A DNA stretch of 64,000 nucleotides from Pradoshia sp. D12 (GCF_008935075.1 NZ_CP044545.1:771501-835500); one strand, 5' to 3'; shown: positions 19,134-28,195, counted from the first letter of the stretch. Notes: generated by a model not told the origin, from the sequence alone. Translations and numbers: made by a program.

Positions 19134-19159
19134 GGCTGTCATGTTGACGGTCTTTTTTT
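19134..19159 (+). terminator. Terminator after the immunity-like gene
   Basis: GGCTGTCA/TGACGGTC stem with a wobble pair, followed by TTTTTTT. Confidence 0.7.
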
Positions 19160-19162
19160 ATG

Positions 19163-19217
19163 CTCCCCATTAGGTAAGACAGTTTGAAAAATCTGGCTTA
19201 CCTAATGGGGAGTTTTT
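19163..19217. repeat. 16-bp perfect inverted repeat, IS-end-like
   Basis: CTCCCCATTAGGTAAG and CTTACCTAATGGGGAG are exact complements around an 18-base loop that starts ACAG and ends CTGG, extending the pairing. A run of five T follows. The arms resemble the palindrome at 17990-18022 (CCCCA, then AAGT/GGTAAGA). I infer opposed inverted repeats of a decayed IS or a short non-autonomous element. Confidence 0.6.
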
Positions 19218-19363
19218 CTGTGCTCAAAAAAAAGAACGCTGTATTGATCACATGGGGCGATTCATTTTGGGGCACAGTAAAATAGAATAGTATTATTAAA
19301 AAAACGAATTTTAAAAGAGGCGTTAATAGCATCTGTAACAACGTTATCAATAGAGATTGAGCG

Positions 19364-19399
19364 GCAGAACCCCTTAGAATTCAGGGTTCTGCTTTTATT
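19364..19399 (+). terminator. Terminator-like hairpin
   Basis: GCAGAACCC/GGGTTCTGC stem followed by TTTTATTATA on the plus strand. No plus-strand gene immediately precedes it. The 150 bases upstream show no reading frame, so it may end a small RNA or be residual. Confidence 0.6.
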
Positions 19400-19445
19400 A
19401 TATTCATTGTTTACTAGACAGGGAGCAGTTCAATACCGCAGTTGT

Positions 19446-20612
19446 TTAAGTGAATATTCCTAGCTTTCCAATACGTTCAATAGCTTCTATTAGCCGGTCT
19501 TCGTCTACTAATAAGCCGACACGAATGTAGCCTTCTCCGTATTCACCAAAGCCTTTTCCTGCTGCAACGGCTACATCTGCTTTTTCAAGCAAATAATCAG
19601 CAAAGCTCTCGCTCTTGAAACCGGCAGGGACAGGAAGCCAAGCAAAGAATGAACCAGTTGGGGCTTCGACTTTCCAGCCGATTTTATTGCAAGCGCCAAT
19701 GAGGGAATTTCGTCGTCGTTCATAGCGTTCGATAAGCTCTTCTACGCAGGATTGCTCCCCTGTCAAGGCTGCGATTGCCGCTTTTTGTACAGCAGGGAAG
19801 AGGCTGACGTAAAGATGATCTTGAATGAGATTGAGTGCTTCGATGATAGCTGGGTTTCCGATAGCAAAGCCAACACGCCAGCCTGCCATATTGTAAGTTT
19901 TCGAGAGTGTGTACATTTCAATGCCGACTTCTTTTGCACCCTCCGTTTCAAGAAAACTGATAGGTTTTTGTCCATCAAAGCCAATAGCTCCATAGGCAAA
20001 ATCATGAAGTACGGTAATGTTATTTTCTTTTGCAAATGATACTGTTTTTTCAAAAAAAGCATGATCTGCGGTAGCTCCGGTAGGATTATTTGGGTAGTTT
20101 AAATACATTAGCTTTGCATGGGTCCTTTGTTCTAAAGGGATGCTTTCATAATCCGGCAAAAATTGATTATCTTTTGTTAGTGGAAAAGTTTCATAGTTTA
20201 CGTTTGCTAATACAGCTCCAGATAAATAGTCGGGATAGCCTGGGTCTGGCAAGAGCATTAGCTCTCCATCGTTGAGCAAGCACATTGGTAGCTCAACTAG
20301 TCCGGCCTTCGTTCCAAAAAGGATGGCAACTTCAGTTTTAGGGTCAACCTCGACGCCATATTGCTTGTGATAAAATTGTGCTGCCGCTTCTTTCAACTCT
20401 TCCAAACCCCGAAATGGAGAATATTTATGAGTTTGTGCATCTTCAGCCGCCACTTGCAGGGCTTTGACGATATGCGCAGGAGTAGGTTGATCAGGATTTC
20501 CTTGTCCGAGATTAATAATGTCTCTGCCTTCAGCTATAGCGCTGTTAACTTTTAGGACAAGTGTTGCAAAAAATTGGACTGGCAGTTTTTTTAAGCGTTC
20601 TGAATATGTCAT
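19446..20612 (-). CDS. mtnE: PLP-dependent aminotransferase, methionine/KMTB type (MtnE/YbdL-like)
   Basis: A 388-residue class I/II aminotransferase. The start region (LPVQFFATLVLKVNSAIAEG, then LGQGNPDQPTP) and the internal lysine in YTLSKTYNMAGWRVGF are those of enzymes that transaminate 4-methylthio-2-oxobutyrate to methionine. The neighbours support this: a SAM-I riboswitch and metNIQ lie immediately across the upstream gap, transcribed away from this gene. ATG has AAAGGTG six bases upstream; a GTG overlapping that site is unlikely. LL-diaminopimelate or general aromatic aminotransferase activity cannot be excluded from sequence alone. Confidence 0.75.
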   Translation of the reverse strand: MTYSERLKKLPVQFFATLVLKVNSAIAEGRDIINLGQGNPDQPTPAHIVKALQVAAEDAQTHKYSPFRGLEELKEAAAQFYHKQYGVEVDPKTEVAILFGTKAGLVELPMCLLNDGELMLLPDPGYPDYLSGAVLANVNYETFPLTKDNQFLPDYESIPLEQRTHAKLMYLNYPNNPTGATADHAFFEKTVSFAKENNITVLHDFAYGAIGFDGQKPISFLETEGAKEVGIEMYTLSKTYNMAGWRVGFAIGNPAIIEALNLIQDHLYVSLFPAVQKAAIAALTGEQSCVEELIERYERRRNSLIGACNKIGWKVEAPTGSFFAWLPVPAGFKSESFADYLLEKADVAVAAGKGFGEYGEGYIRVGLLVDEDRLIEAIERIGKLGIFT

Positions 20613-21054
20613 ATAATTCACCTTTACGAAGAGAATATAGTTTTGAATATTTAAATAATAGATAAAATTCTATAACCTTTATTTAGAAATGTCTATAGTG
20701 AGCTGAAAGAATTTGAATATAGCGGTAGTAAATGGTTATTAGATTTGCTGAGTCATAGATTATAGGGGAACGTTTGATGAAGTGGGTGTGGTAGCTTTTT
20801 CAGAAATGATTGTTTTTCGGAAAATATGAAATGTGGAGACTATACATTAAATGAGCTTGTTTGGCAGATGAAAATAGTGAACGATGAAAGTGTTATTCAG
20901 TCGGCTTGCGAAAATGTAGAGTTTTACATTATCGTCAGTTCAGCCCTACGAAGAAGAATGGGGAGTTTTTTAATCCGATGTATGTGGATTGGAATATTTT
21001 ATTGAAATTGCAATGATGAAAGCGGTTCAACAGTTTACGTCAAAAAGGTTTTTG
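20613..21054. other. Gap with decayed coding fragments
   Basis: No intact gene. The plus strand at 20740-21018 holds short open stretches in different frames that read like protein (for example FFNPMYVDWNILLKLQ near 20970-21017, and GDYTLNELVWQMKIVNDESV near 20838) but have stops and frame changes. I take it as the remains of one gene; the family is not recognised. Confidence 0.35.
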
Positions 21055-21083
21055 TTGACAGACTATTCTGAAGTCTGTAATAT
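21055..21083 (+). promoter_or_regulatory. Sigma-A promoter of the metNIQ operon
   Basis: TTGACA, exactly 17 bases, TAATAT, located 27 bases before the first paired base of the SAM riboswitch. Confidence 0.8.
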
Positions 21084-21109
21084 CATAAACAAATCAAATA
21101 AAGCTATAG

Positions 21110-21263
21110 CTTATCGAGAGCGACCGAGGGACTAGGCCCTATGACGTCCGGCAACCCCCTTAATAGGGAAGGTGCCAATTCCTGCAGAATGTATTACATT
21201 CTGAAAGATAAGTCGAGATAGATGTATTTCGATGCCCCTTTCAGATGAGAGGGGCATTTTTGT
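21110..21263 (+). ncRNA. SAM-I riboswitch (S-box) with terminator
   Basis: The S-box core is unmistakable: CTTATCGAGAGCGACCGAGG, ACTAGGCCCTATGACGTCCG, GCAACC, AAGGTGCCAATTCC and closing GAAAGATAAG, with P1 CTTATC/GATAAG. It is followed by a terminator ATGCCCCT/AGGGGCAT plus T-run 20 bases later. Binding of S-adenosylmethionine should favour termination and shut off metNIQ when methionine is plentiful. Confidence 0.97.
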
Positions 21264-21295
21264 TTCAAAAAATGTGAAGAGATAGAGGTTGGCAT

Positions 21296-22309
21296 ATGAT
21301 AAAAATTCAGAATGTTAATAAGATTTACAAAACTAAAAGCGGTATAGTAAATGGAGTTGACAACGTTTCCTTAACAATTAAAAAAGGCGAGATATTCGGG
21401 ATTGTCGGGTACTCAGGAGCAGGTAAAAGCTCGCTGCTACGCTGTATTAATTTGTTGGAGCGTCCAACATCGGGAAATATCACAGTTGATGGAATTGATC
21501 TGGCTAAGTTGAGAAGCAAGCAATTGCGTCATGCACGCTTAAAAATCGGGATGATTTTTCAGCACTTTTATCTTATTAGCCAGAAAACAGTTTTTGAAAA
21601 TATAGCTTTTTCTTTAAAGGCAGCAAAAGTGCCGCAGACTCAAATACAAGACCGAGTAGAAGAACTGTTGAAAATGGTCGGATTAGCTGAAAAGCGTGAA
21701 GTGTATCCTTCGCAGCTAAGTGGGGGACAGAAGCAGCGTGTAGCGATTGCAAGGGCGTTGGCGAATAACCCGACAGTACTCCTTTGTGATGAGGCGACCT
21801 CAGCACTAGATCCGACGACAACGAAATCAATATTGAATTTGTTGAAAAAAATCAATAAGGAGCTCAATATTACGATTGTGTTGATTACACATGAGATGAA
21901 TGTAGTAAAGGAAATTTGTAATCGAATGGCGATTATGCAGGATGGAAAGGTCATTGAGGAAGGCTCGGTGTATGATATTTTTGCTAAACCCCATGCCGAT
22001 CTTACGAAGGAATTCATTAACAGTGTTGTTTCGTTCGATATACCTGACGCTATTTACCAAAGTTGCAAGGGTCCGATTGTCAAGGTGACGTTTAGGGGAA
22101 CGGTTGCCGGTGAGGGAGTCATATCGGATACGCTTCAGCAATTTAATGTAAAAGGCAATTTTCTTCATGGCTCAATTGAATATATTCAGGAATTGCCTTT
22201 AGGTATTTTTATCATGGAGCTTCGCGGACAGAAGGAAGAGATTAATAAAGCGATATCTTATATAGAAAGTCGAGAGGCAGAAGTGGAGGTGTTCCAACAT
22301 GGGCTTTGA
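21296..22309 (+). CDS. metN: Methionine ABC transporter ATP-binding protein
   Basis: A 337-residue ABC ATPase that powers high-affinity D/L-methionine import with MetI and MetQ. Walker A is GYSGAGKSS (38-46), the signature LSGGQKQR, and Walker B VLLCDEATSALD. The C-terminal 90 residues form the NIL domain, which senses intracellular methionine and inhibits the transporter. It is the first gene of metNIQ, 33 bases after the S-box terminator, and its end overlaps metI by 11 bases, indicating translational coupling. Confidence 0.96.
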   Translation: MIKIQNVNKIYKTKSGIVNGVDNVSLTIKKGEIFGIVGYSGAGKSSLLRCINLLERPTSGNITVDGIDLAKLRSKQLRHARLKIGMIFQHFYLISQKTVFENIAFSLKAAKVPQTQIQDRVEELLKMVGLAEKREVYPSQLSGGQKQRVAIARALANNPTVLLCDEATSALDPTTTKSILNLLKKINKELNITIVLITHEMNVVKEICNRMAIMQDGKVIEEGSVYDIFAKPHADLTKEFINSVVSFDIPDAIYQSCKGPIVKVTFRGTVAGEGVISDTLQQFNVKGNFLHGSIEYIQELPLGIFIMELRGQKEEINKAISYIESREAEVEVFQHGL

Positions 22310-22970
22310 TTTCAACCACTTTATAGAGCTTATTCCTGAAATTAACACAGCATTTTTGCAGACGATTTACATGATTTCCATTTCTTTAGCTGTCGCAATC
22401 GTGATTGGTTTACCAGTTGGAATTCTATTATATGTGACAGAAAAGGGTTTATTTTGGGAAAACAAAACGGTTCAGAGGATATTAGGATTTGTCGTCAATT
22501 TGGTCCGATCAATACCATTTATTATTTTATTGGTTGCTCTTATGCCATTGACCGAATTTGTTGTAAAGACAACGATTGGACCAACAGCTGCTAGCGTATC
22601 GCTGTCAGTCGCAGCTATTCCGTTTTTTGCGAGAATCGTTGAAACGTCTTTACGAGAAATTGATAAAGGTGTTATTGAAGCCGCGATAGCAGCTGGTGCG
22701 ACACCGTGGATGATTATTAAGGAAGTACTATTGCTCGAAGCGAGATCAGGTATCATTTCGGGTATTACACTTACATTAATTAGCTTGATTGGGTTTTCTG
22801 CTATGGCAGGAACGGTCGGTGGTGGCGGTATTGGTGATTTAGCGATTCGATATGGGTATTATCGCTATGATAATACCATTATGATTGCAACTGTTATTAT
22901 TTTAATCGTATTGGTTCAGGTTATCCAACTTGCCGGTGATTTCATCGCAAAAGTTATAGATAAAAGATAA
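22299..22970 (+). CDS. metI: Methionine ABC transporter permease
   Basis: A 223-residue inner-membrane permease with five to six helices. The cytoplasmic coupling loop is EAAIAAGATPWMIIKEVLL, the EAA motif that docks on MetN. AGTGGAGGTG precedes the ATG within the end of metN. Regulated with metN by the SAM riboswitch. Confidence 0.96.
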   Translation: MGFDFNHFIELIPEINTAFLQTIYMISISLAVAIVIGLPVGILLYVTEKGLFWENKTVQRILGFVVNLVRSIPFIILLVALMPLTEFVVKTTIGPTAASVSLSVAAIPFFARIVETSLREIDKGVIEAAIAAGATPWMIIKEVLLLEARSGIISGITLTLISLIGFSAMAGTVGGGGIGDLAIRYGYYRYDNTIMIATVIILIVLVQVIQLAGDFIAKVIDKR

Positions 22971-22990
22971 TAGAAAAGGGGAATTATTTC

Positions 22991-23815
22991 ATGAAAAAGG
23001 GGTTAACAGCATTTATTTTATTCTTAGTGGTAGGTACATTGGCAGCTTGCAGCGGCAATGAAAGCATTGAGGATGCAAGCTCAGAGTCAAAGGATATTAA
23101 AATTGGAGCTACTTCTGGTCCTTATAGTGATATGGCAACGAAAGCAATCAAGCCAGGCTTGGAAGAATTGGGATACAAAGTAGAAGTGGTGGAGTTCAGT
23201 GATTATATTCAACCGAATAAAGCGTTAGATGGTGGAGATATTGATGCGAACCTTTTTCAGCATACTATTTACTTGGAAAACTTTGAAAAAGAGAACAGCA
23301 TGGATTTGACAGGGTTAATTAAAGTACCGACTGCGCCGATGGGTATTTATTCAAACACGTATAAATCTTTGGATGAAGTGAAGGACGGAGCGACGATTAC
23401 AATTCCGAATGATCCGGTAAATGCAGCTCGCGCATTCAATACACTTCAAGATGAAGGATTAATTGTAGTAGATGAAAATGCAGAACCCCTTAAAGTTTCT
23501 GAAAAGGACATAATCGAAAACAAGAAAAACTTAAAATTCCAGCCGCTAGAGTCAGGACAGCTACCTCGATCTATTGACAGTGCAGATTTATCAGCAGTAC
23601 CAGGAAACTTCGCATTAGCTGCAGATATGGACTTATTAAGTGCATTAGCGCTTGAGAATATGCTTGATCCGTATCGAAATGTAGTGGCTGTAAAGGCTAA
23701 TAATGATGATTCACAGCTAGCTAAGGATATTTTATCAGTGGTAGAATCTGATGAATTCGAAAAAATAATCGATGAAGAATTTGTCGGCTTCGGCAAGCCT
23801 GAATGGATGAAATAA
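22991..23815 (+). CDS. metQ: Methionine-binding lipoprotein MetQ
   Basis: A 274-residue NlpA/MetQ substrate-binding lipoprotein. The signal peptide ends in the lipobox LAAC, so Cys20 is the lipidated residue. The binding domain has the family segments IKIGATSGPYSDM, NLFQHTIYLENF and GLIKVPTAPMGIYS. It is the last gene of metNIQ, 20 bases after metI with AAAAGGGG upstream. No strong terminator is evident in the 195 bases that follow. Confidence 0.95.
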   Translation: MKKGLTAFILFLVVGTLAACSGNESIEDASSESKDIKIGATSGPYSDMATKAIKPGLEELGYKVEVVEFSDYIQPNKALDGGDIDANLFQHTIYLENFEKENSMDLTGLIKVPTAPMGIYSNTYKSLDEVKDGATITIPNDPVNAARAFNTLQDEGLIVVDENAEPLKVSEKDIIENKKNLKFQPLESGQLPRSIDSADLSAVPGNFALAADMDLLSALALENMLDPYRNVVAVKANNDDSQLAKDILSVVESDEFEKIIDEEFVGFGKPEWMK

Positions 23816-24019
23816 TAAGAAAAAATGTCCTCAGTTCTCTCTTTGTTTTATGTATAAATACTAAGGCTGTATATCCCTTAGATTAAACAACTAATTCGTA
23901 AACAATACAAAACCATAGAAGGAGCATGGCGGGTGTAAGGTTAGACATACAGAATATATAAAGATAACACTTCCCACTTTATTAATGTTTTTAACAGCAA
24001 ATAGAAATGAGTGATGAAA

Positions 24020-25123
24020 ATGACTGTTTTTTCAGTTCATGGTGCTCCAAGTGAATATATTTTGAAAGATAACGCTTTAGATTTATTGGAAGCTAAGCTG
24101 CTGGAACGTAATCTCCGCAGAGTTCTTGTGGTTCGTGGCAAAAAGTCCTGGGAGGCAGTAAAGCCGTATTGGCCGCAAATGGCAGAGGTAGAATTGGAAG
24201 AATATACGTACGGAGGCGAGTGCTCATTTGCCGAAATCGAGGCGGTTACTAAGCTGGTCAAGCATCATTCATTGGATGCGGTAATAGGTGTCGGAGGCGG
24301 AAAGATACTCGATCTTGTTAAGGCGGTTTGCGATGCGACTGAAAGGCAGTCCATTCTCATTCCGACATTGGCATCTAATTGTTCGCCATGGACGCCTTTA
24401 AGCGTTATATATGATGATTCCGGAGCTTTCATTCGTTATGATATATATCCGGTTTGTACCAGTCTGGTGCTAGTGGAGCCGCAAATTTTAGTTGATGCTC
24501 CAATAGAAATGTTAATTGCCGGTATTGGAGATACTCTTGCGAAATGGTACGAAGCGGATGTACAGATGGCTGTAATTGATAATAAGACTGTTCCACTGCA
24601 AATTGCTCATTTTGCTGCAAGAGAATGTAAGGATTTATTGCTAAAATTCGCCCGTGGAGCTGTTGAAGCTGCAAAGGCTGGGGAAGTAAATGATGATTTC
24701 GTCAAAGTAGTGGAAACAATTATTATGTTTGGTGGCATGGTTGGGGGCTATGGTGATTATTACGGTCGAATTGCTGGCGCTCATTCGATTCACAATGGTT
24801 TAACGGTACTTGAAGAAACTCATCACGCCTTGCATGGTGATAAGGTGGCATATGGCATTTTAGTTCAGCTAGTGCTGGAAGACAAATGGACAGAAATTGA
24901 AGAGCTTCGACTGTTTTATGAGGAGTTGGGCCTTCCATTATCCTTAACAGATTTAGGTGTGGAAGATATAACGGAAGCGCTGATTGCTGAGGTTGCTGAA
25001 AAAGCAACAGTTACGGGTGAGTCGATTCATGTAATGTCAATTGGATTGGTTACAGCTGAGAGGGTAGTGGAAGCAATTCAGAAGTTGGAGCAATTTGTTT
25101 GTGAGAGTGAGAAATCTTGCTAA
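24020..25123 (+). CDS. Iron-containing alcohol dehydrogenase, hydroxycarboxylate-dehydrogenase type (HcxA/YbdH-like)
   Basis: A 367-residue metal- and NAD(P)-dependent dehydrogenase of the glycerol-dehydrogenase-like branch. The nucleotide site is VIGVGGGKILDLVKAV, and the metal ligands are Asp in GIGDTLAKWYE and His in AGAHSIHNGL and THHALHGDK. E. coli YbdH (HcxA), which reduces 2-oxo acids, lies next to the methionine aminotransferase YbdL. Here too it lies beside metNIQ and an aminotransferase of that type, so reduction of 4-methylthio-2-oxobutyrate or related 2-oxo acids is a reasonable guess. The start is uncertain between three in-frame codons; the ribosome site is weak. Confidence 0.8.
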   Translation: MTVFSVHGAPSEYILKDNALDLLEAKLLERNLRRVLVVRGKKSWEAVKPYWPQMAEVELEEYTYGGECSFAEIEAVTKLVKHHSLDAVIGVGGGKILDLVKAVCDATERQSILIPTLASNCSPWTPLSVIYDDSGAFIRYDIYPVCTSLVLVEPQILVDAPIEMLIAGIGDTLAKWYEADVQMAVIDNKTVPLQIAHFAARECKDLLLKFARGAVEAAKAGEVNDDFVKVVETIIMFGGMVGGYGDYYGRIAGAHSIHNGLTVLEETHHALHGDKVAYGILVQLVLEDKWTEIEELRLFYEELGLPLSLTDLGVEDITEALIAEVAEKATVTGESIHVMSIGLVTAERVVEAIQKLEQFVCESEKSC

Positions 25124-25201
25124 AGTTGTTTACATAAACGGTCATCATCCACTCTAGGAATTAGAAGGTGTTTTAGGATTAGTTGATTGTGCAGGTTTCT
25201 T

Positions 25202-25233
25202 AGTAGACAGTTAAAAAGCTGTCTACTTTTTTT
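25202..25233 (+). terminator. Terminator after the HcxA-like gene
   Basis: AGTAGACAG/CTGTCTACT stem followed by seven T. The rest of the gap to glpX (to 25418) is AT-rich with nothing recognisable. Confidence 0.85.
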
Positions 25234-25418
25234 ATTAGTCGTTAGCAATAATGTTTATGAAAACAGCCTTATCTTTACATGTAAATAAAGTTGTTTTTTC
25301 CTAATTAAAATGCTTATCTGGCTGCATAGTTTATTACCAAAATTATAAACTTGTTTATTTGTATAAATGAACCCTAAAATGGATAGGGAAATTTACTATT
25401 AAACGAAGGAAGTTGATT

Positions 25419-26393
25419 ATGGAATTCACCAAGTATGCGAGTAAGAAACACACCGTACAGCAAATTGCAGAAGATCTGCTACATGTTACTCAACAGGCAG
25501 CTATTGCTTCATATCCCTGGATAGGAAAGGGAAATAAGATTGAAGCAGATGGTGCAGGGACAAGGGCTATGAGGCATCATTTAAATACAATCGATATGTG
25601 TGGAAGAGTCGTAATTGGTGAAGGAGAAATGGATGAAGCGCCAATGCTTTATATCAATGAAATGCTGGGAAATGGGAACGGTCCGGCAATTGATATAGCT
25701 GTTGATCCGGTGGAAGGTACTACGTTAATGTCTAAAGGGAAAAATCATTCAATGGCTGTGTTGGCTGCTGCGAAAAGTGGAAGCATGCTTCATGCTCCTG
25801 ATATGTATATGAAAAAGATCGCAGTTGGGCCAAATGCAAAAGGATGTATTAATATAAATGCCTCCTTAAAAGAGAATATGCAATCAGTTGCGAAGGCCCT
25901 TGGAAAAGATGTAAGAGAATTGACCATTATGATTCAGGACCGCGACAGGCATAGTACTTTAATGGCACAGGTTCTCGAACTGGGAGCGAAGTTGAAGTTA
26001 TTCTCTGATGTTGATATAACGGGCGCTATAGCAACTGGAATCGATGGAATGGATATTGATATGCTTGTCGGTACAGGCGGAGCTCCAGAGGGTGTCATCA
26101 CTGCAACTGCACTAAAATGTCTGGGAGGAGATTTTCAGGGGCAGCTAGTTCCTATGAATCAGGAAGAATATAACCGATGTGTACAAATGGGTATTGAAAA
26201 TCCAACTAAAATTTTCGAGCTGGATGAAATTATTCGTACAGATGATTGTTTATTTTCTGCAACAGCAATCACCGACGGTATGTTTTTGAATGGAGTCAGG
26301 AAGTTACCAAGCGGGAAAATGAGTACCCACTCCTTGTTACTGGTAGGCGCAAATACAAGAAATACAAAATTTATCCATACACACCACCATTAA
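25419..26393 (+). CDS. glpX: Class II fructose-1,6-bisphosphatase
   Basis: A 324-residue Li-sensitive, Mn-dependent FBPase of gluconeogenesis. The metal and phosphate motifs are DGAGTRAMR, IGEGEMDEAPM and the signature AVDPVEGTT, with a GIDGMDIDMLVGTGGAPEG active-site loop. Length is normal for Bacillus GlpX. The ATG follows AAGGAAG; a TTG two codons upstream overlaps it. Monocistronic, with a strong terminator. Confidence 0.95.
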   Translation: MEFTKYASKKHTVQQIAEDLLHVTQQAAIASYPWIGKGNKIEADGAGTRAMRHHLNTIDMCGRVVIGEGEMDEAPMLYINEMLGNGNGPAIDIAVDPVEGTTLMSKGKNHSMAVLAAAKSGSMLHAPDMYMKKIAVGPNAKGCININASLKENMQSVAKALGKDVRELTIMIQDRDRHSTLMAQVLELGAKLKLFSDVDITGAIATGIDGMDIDMLVGTGGAPEGVITATALKCLGGDFQGQLVPMNQEEYNRCVQMGIENPTKIFELDEIIRTDDCLFSATAITDGMFLNGVRKLPSGKMSTHSLLLVGANTRNTKFIHTHHH

Positions 26394-26406
26394 TGCTTTC
26401 TAAAAA

Positions 26407-26453
26407 TAAAATCCTATAAAAGCAGTGATGATATGCTTTTATAGGATTTTTTT
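26407..26453. terminator. Strong bidirectional terminator
   Basis: AATCCTATAAAAGCA/TGCTTTTATAGGATT stem, T-run on both sides, between convergent glpX and the GtrA-type gene. Confidence 0.9.
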
Positions 26454-26498
26454 ATTTCAAGGTTGATCAATACTTTCAAATCTTAATCCCGAATTAAA

Positions 26499-26876
26499 TT
26501 AATCCTTTGCAAGAATCATTTTTGAGAGTAAAAAGGTAAAAGGAATCGCAATAATAGTAGCGATTATAGGTGCTATATTATCATGTATGGAAAGCAACTG
26601 GACTAAAATATAAATGGCAAGCGTGGACACTAAGATATTAACGACATAGGTTAATGGGAATTGAAGGAATTTTTTTAAAGTTGGTTTCGTTCGATAGGTA
26701 AAATAGGAATTCAGATAAAAGGAGCCAATCATACTGATAAAAAAACCAAGTAAATGGGCAGTCATATAGTTCATCTGAAACACTTCTTTAAAAAGTAAAT
26801 ACAAAATATAATAGTTGATTGTATTTACAATGCCAACCATATTAAATTTCCAAAATTCCTTTTCAAATAAAATCAT
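26499..26876 (-). CDS. GtrA-family membrane protein
   Basis: A 125-residue protein with four membrane helices of the GtrA family, proteins that assist transfer of polyprenyl-linked sugars in cell-wall or O-antigen glucosylation. The start FWKFNMVGIVNTINYYILY and the central GFFISMIGSFYLNSYFTYR with the conserved N-x-Y-F-T are diagnostic. No glycosyltransferase gene is adjacent. The ribosome site is weak; a TTG three codons upstream is the alternative start. Confidence 0.82.
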   Translation of the reverse strand: MILFEKEFWKFNMVGIVNTINYYILYLLFKEVFQMNYMTAHLLGFFISMIGSFYLNSYFTYRTKPTLKKFLQFPLTYVVNILVSTLAIYILVQLLSIHDNIAPIIATIIAIPFTFLLSKMILAKD

Positions 26877-27014
26877 CGAGTACAACCAGCTTTCTTCGCT
26901 TTTTTTCTAGGTTCTCTTATTATACTCAATTTAACAGTCAGCTAAAATATTCCATAAAAATGGATAAGGGTTATTAGTGATAGATGCGAAGTAAATGACT
27001 GATTACTATATGGA

Positions 27015-27057
27015 TATAAAAAGAAGTAAGACCGGAAATGGTCATTCGCGGTCTTAC
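27015..27057 (-). terminator. Terminator of the TPR-like gene
   Basis: GTAAGACCG/CGGTCTTAC stem followed on the minus strand by TTCTTTTT. Confidence 0.82.
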
Positions 27058-27061
27058 TTAG

Positions 27062-27664
27062 TTACTGGTTAAATAGATGAAACTCTTTCCACCAATCCAT
27101 TCCAATATCCCGATAAAAATTTAATTTTGTTAAGTTATAGGAGTTAGGTTGATTCAGTAAATATTTTTGAAACTCATCAGCTTGCTTTTTTTGTTCCTCC
27201 GTAACAGAACGATGGTTATCGAGTAATACGTGACCTAGTTGATGCAATAAATGGGAGTGGACATTTTTTATCGCATCTTTAGGTGTGTACTTAGCGGCAT
27301 AGTGCAGGGACTTAAGATAATGGCTTGCTGATTTTTCAAAATCATTAAGTAAGTAATTCATCTTCCCGATTGATTCATGAACACGCATTTTATCCATGTC
27401 TGTTTTACCCAGTGATAAGGCTGCTTCATATGTATCTCTAGCTTTTTGCAGGTTATTCACTTTTACATATTGATCAGCCAAAAGGATTGTAGCAGGAAAC
27501 ACCATTTTACTGACCCTCTTTGGCATTTTACCCGAGATGGATTGCAGGGCGGTTTCTAAAAGCTTAATAATTGTATCCGTTTCTGTGTTTTCATCAGCAT
27601 TAAGTGCTTTATATAAAAGTTCTTCAGTTGGGTTGGTATGGTGAAACTTATTCAAGATACTCAT
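27062..27664 (-). CDS. TPR-like protein
   Basis: A 200-residue soluble helical protein. Residues about 60-135 fit two to three tetratricopeptide-type helix pairs (ILLADQYVKVNNLQKARDTYEAAL, MRVHESIGKMNYLLNDFEKSASHYLKSL). It is not a Rap phosphatase, being only half that length. AAAGGTGATG lies at good distance from the ATG, and a terminator follows. A protein-protein interaction role is inferred from the repeats. Confidence 0.7.
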   Translation of the reverse strand: MSILNKFHHTNPTEELLYKALNADENTETDTIIKLLETALQSISGKMPKRVSKMVFPATILLADQYVKVNNLQKARDTYEAALSLGKTDMDKMRVHESIGKMNYLLNDFEKSASHYLKSLHYAAKYTPKDAIKNVHSHLLHQLGHVLLDNHRSVTEEQKKQADEFQKYLLNQPNSYNLTKLNFYRDIGMDWWKEFHLFNQ

Positions 27665-28162
27665 ATAGCATCACCTTTCAGAAAATTTATTATATTAATA
27701 TAATTATAACATGTTATTCCTGTTTTCATCTTTCCTAATTTAATTAAAAATGCGAACTTCATTGTGCTGGAATGTAAGAAACACGATTTTAAAATAGCTA
27801 TACTTAGAGCCATATGAATCGTTTCACAGCCAAACCGACAAGCAGGATAAGTTAGACACGATTCAATCTATTAACAAGGATACTGAAAAAAGAAAGGATA
27901 CTGATAAAGAGTAAGGAATTAATGGAGATTACTCTACCCATTGCTATAGAACGGGTTTGCTCAAGAATTATGACAGGTAAAATTACAGAAGTTATAACAC
28001 CTCCTATGTGGGAGAGGAGTTGTCCCGAAAATAAGGACTTAAAAACGTGATTGTAAAGGGATTGAAGTGCGTATTTTTTGGAAGCAATTTATGGATTAGA
28101 GACTATGAAAATATTCCCTTTACTTTAAATTACCATATAATTCAAATGAATAGGGGATAAAA
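27665..28162. other. Gene-poor gap
   Basis: About 500 bases without a convincing gene. The plus strand holds a 42-codon frame (27922-28050, MEITLPIAIERV...) behind AAGGA, and just upstream a frame without a start ending in KDTEKRKDTDKE, with the 11-base direct repeat AAGGATACTGA. Together they could be the remains of one gene; I do not recognise it. Confidence 0.35.
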
Positions 28163-28195
28163 CAAAAAAAGCCCAATAGACTTTTCTATTGGGCT
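28163..28195 (-). terminator. Terminator of the AIM24-family gene
   Basis: GCCCAATAGA/TCTATTGGGC stem followed on the minus strand by seven T. Confidence 0.88.

Noticed and set aside
21640-22017. Minus-strand frames across metN
   Set aside because: Fully antisense to a gene with all ABC motifs.
27922-28050. 42-codon plus-strand frame
   Set aside because: Ribosome site too close to the ATG and no recognisable family; recorded only within the gap entry.
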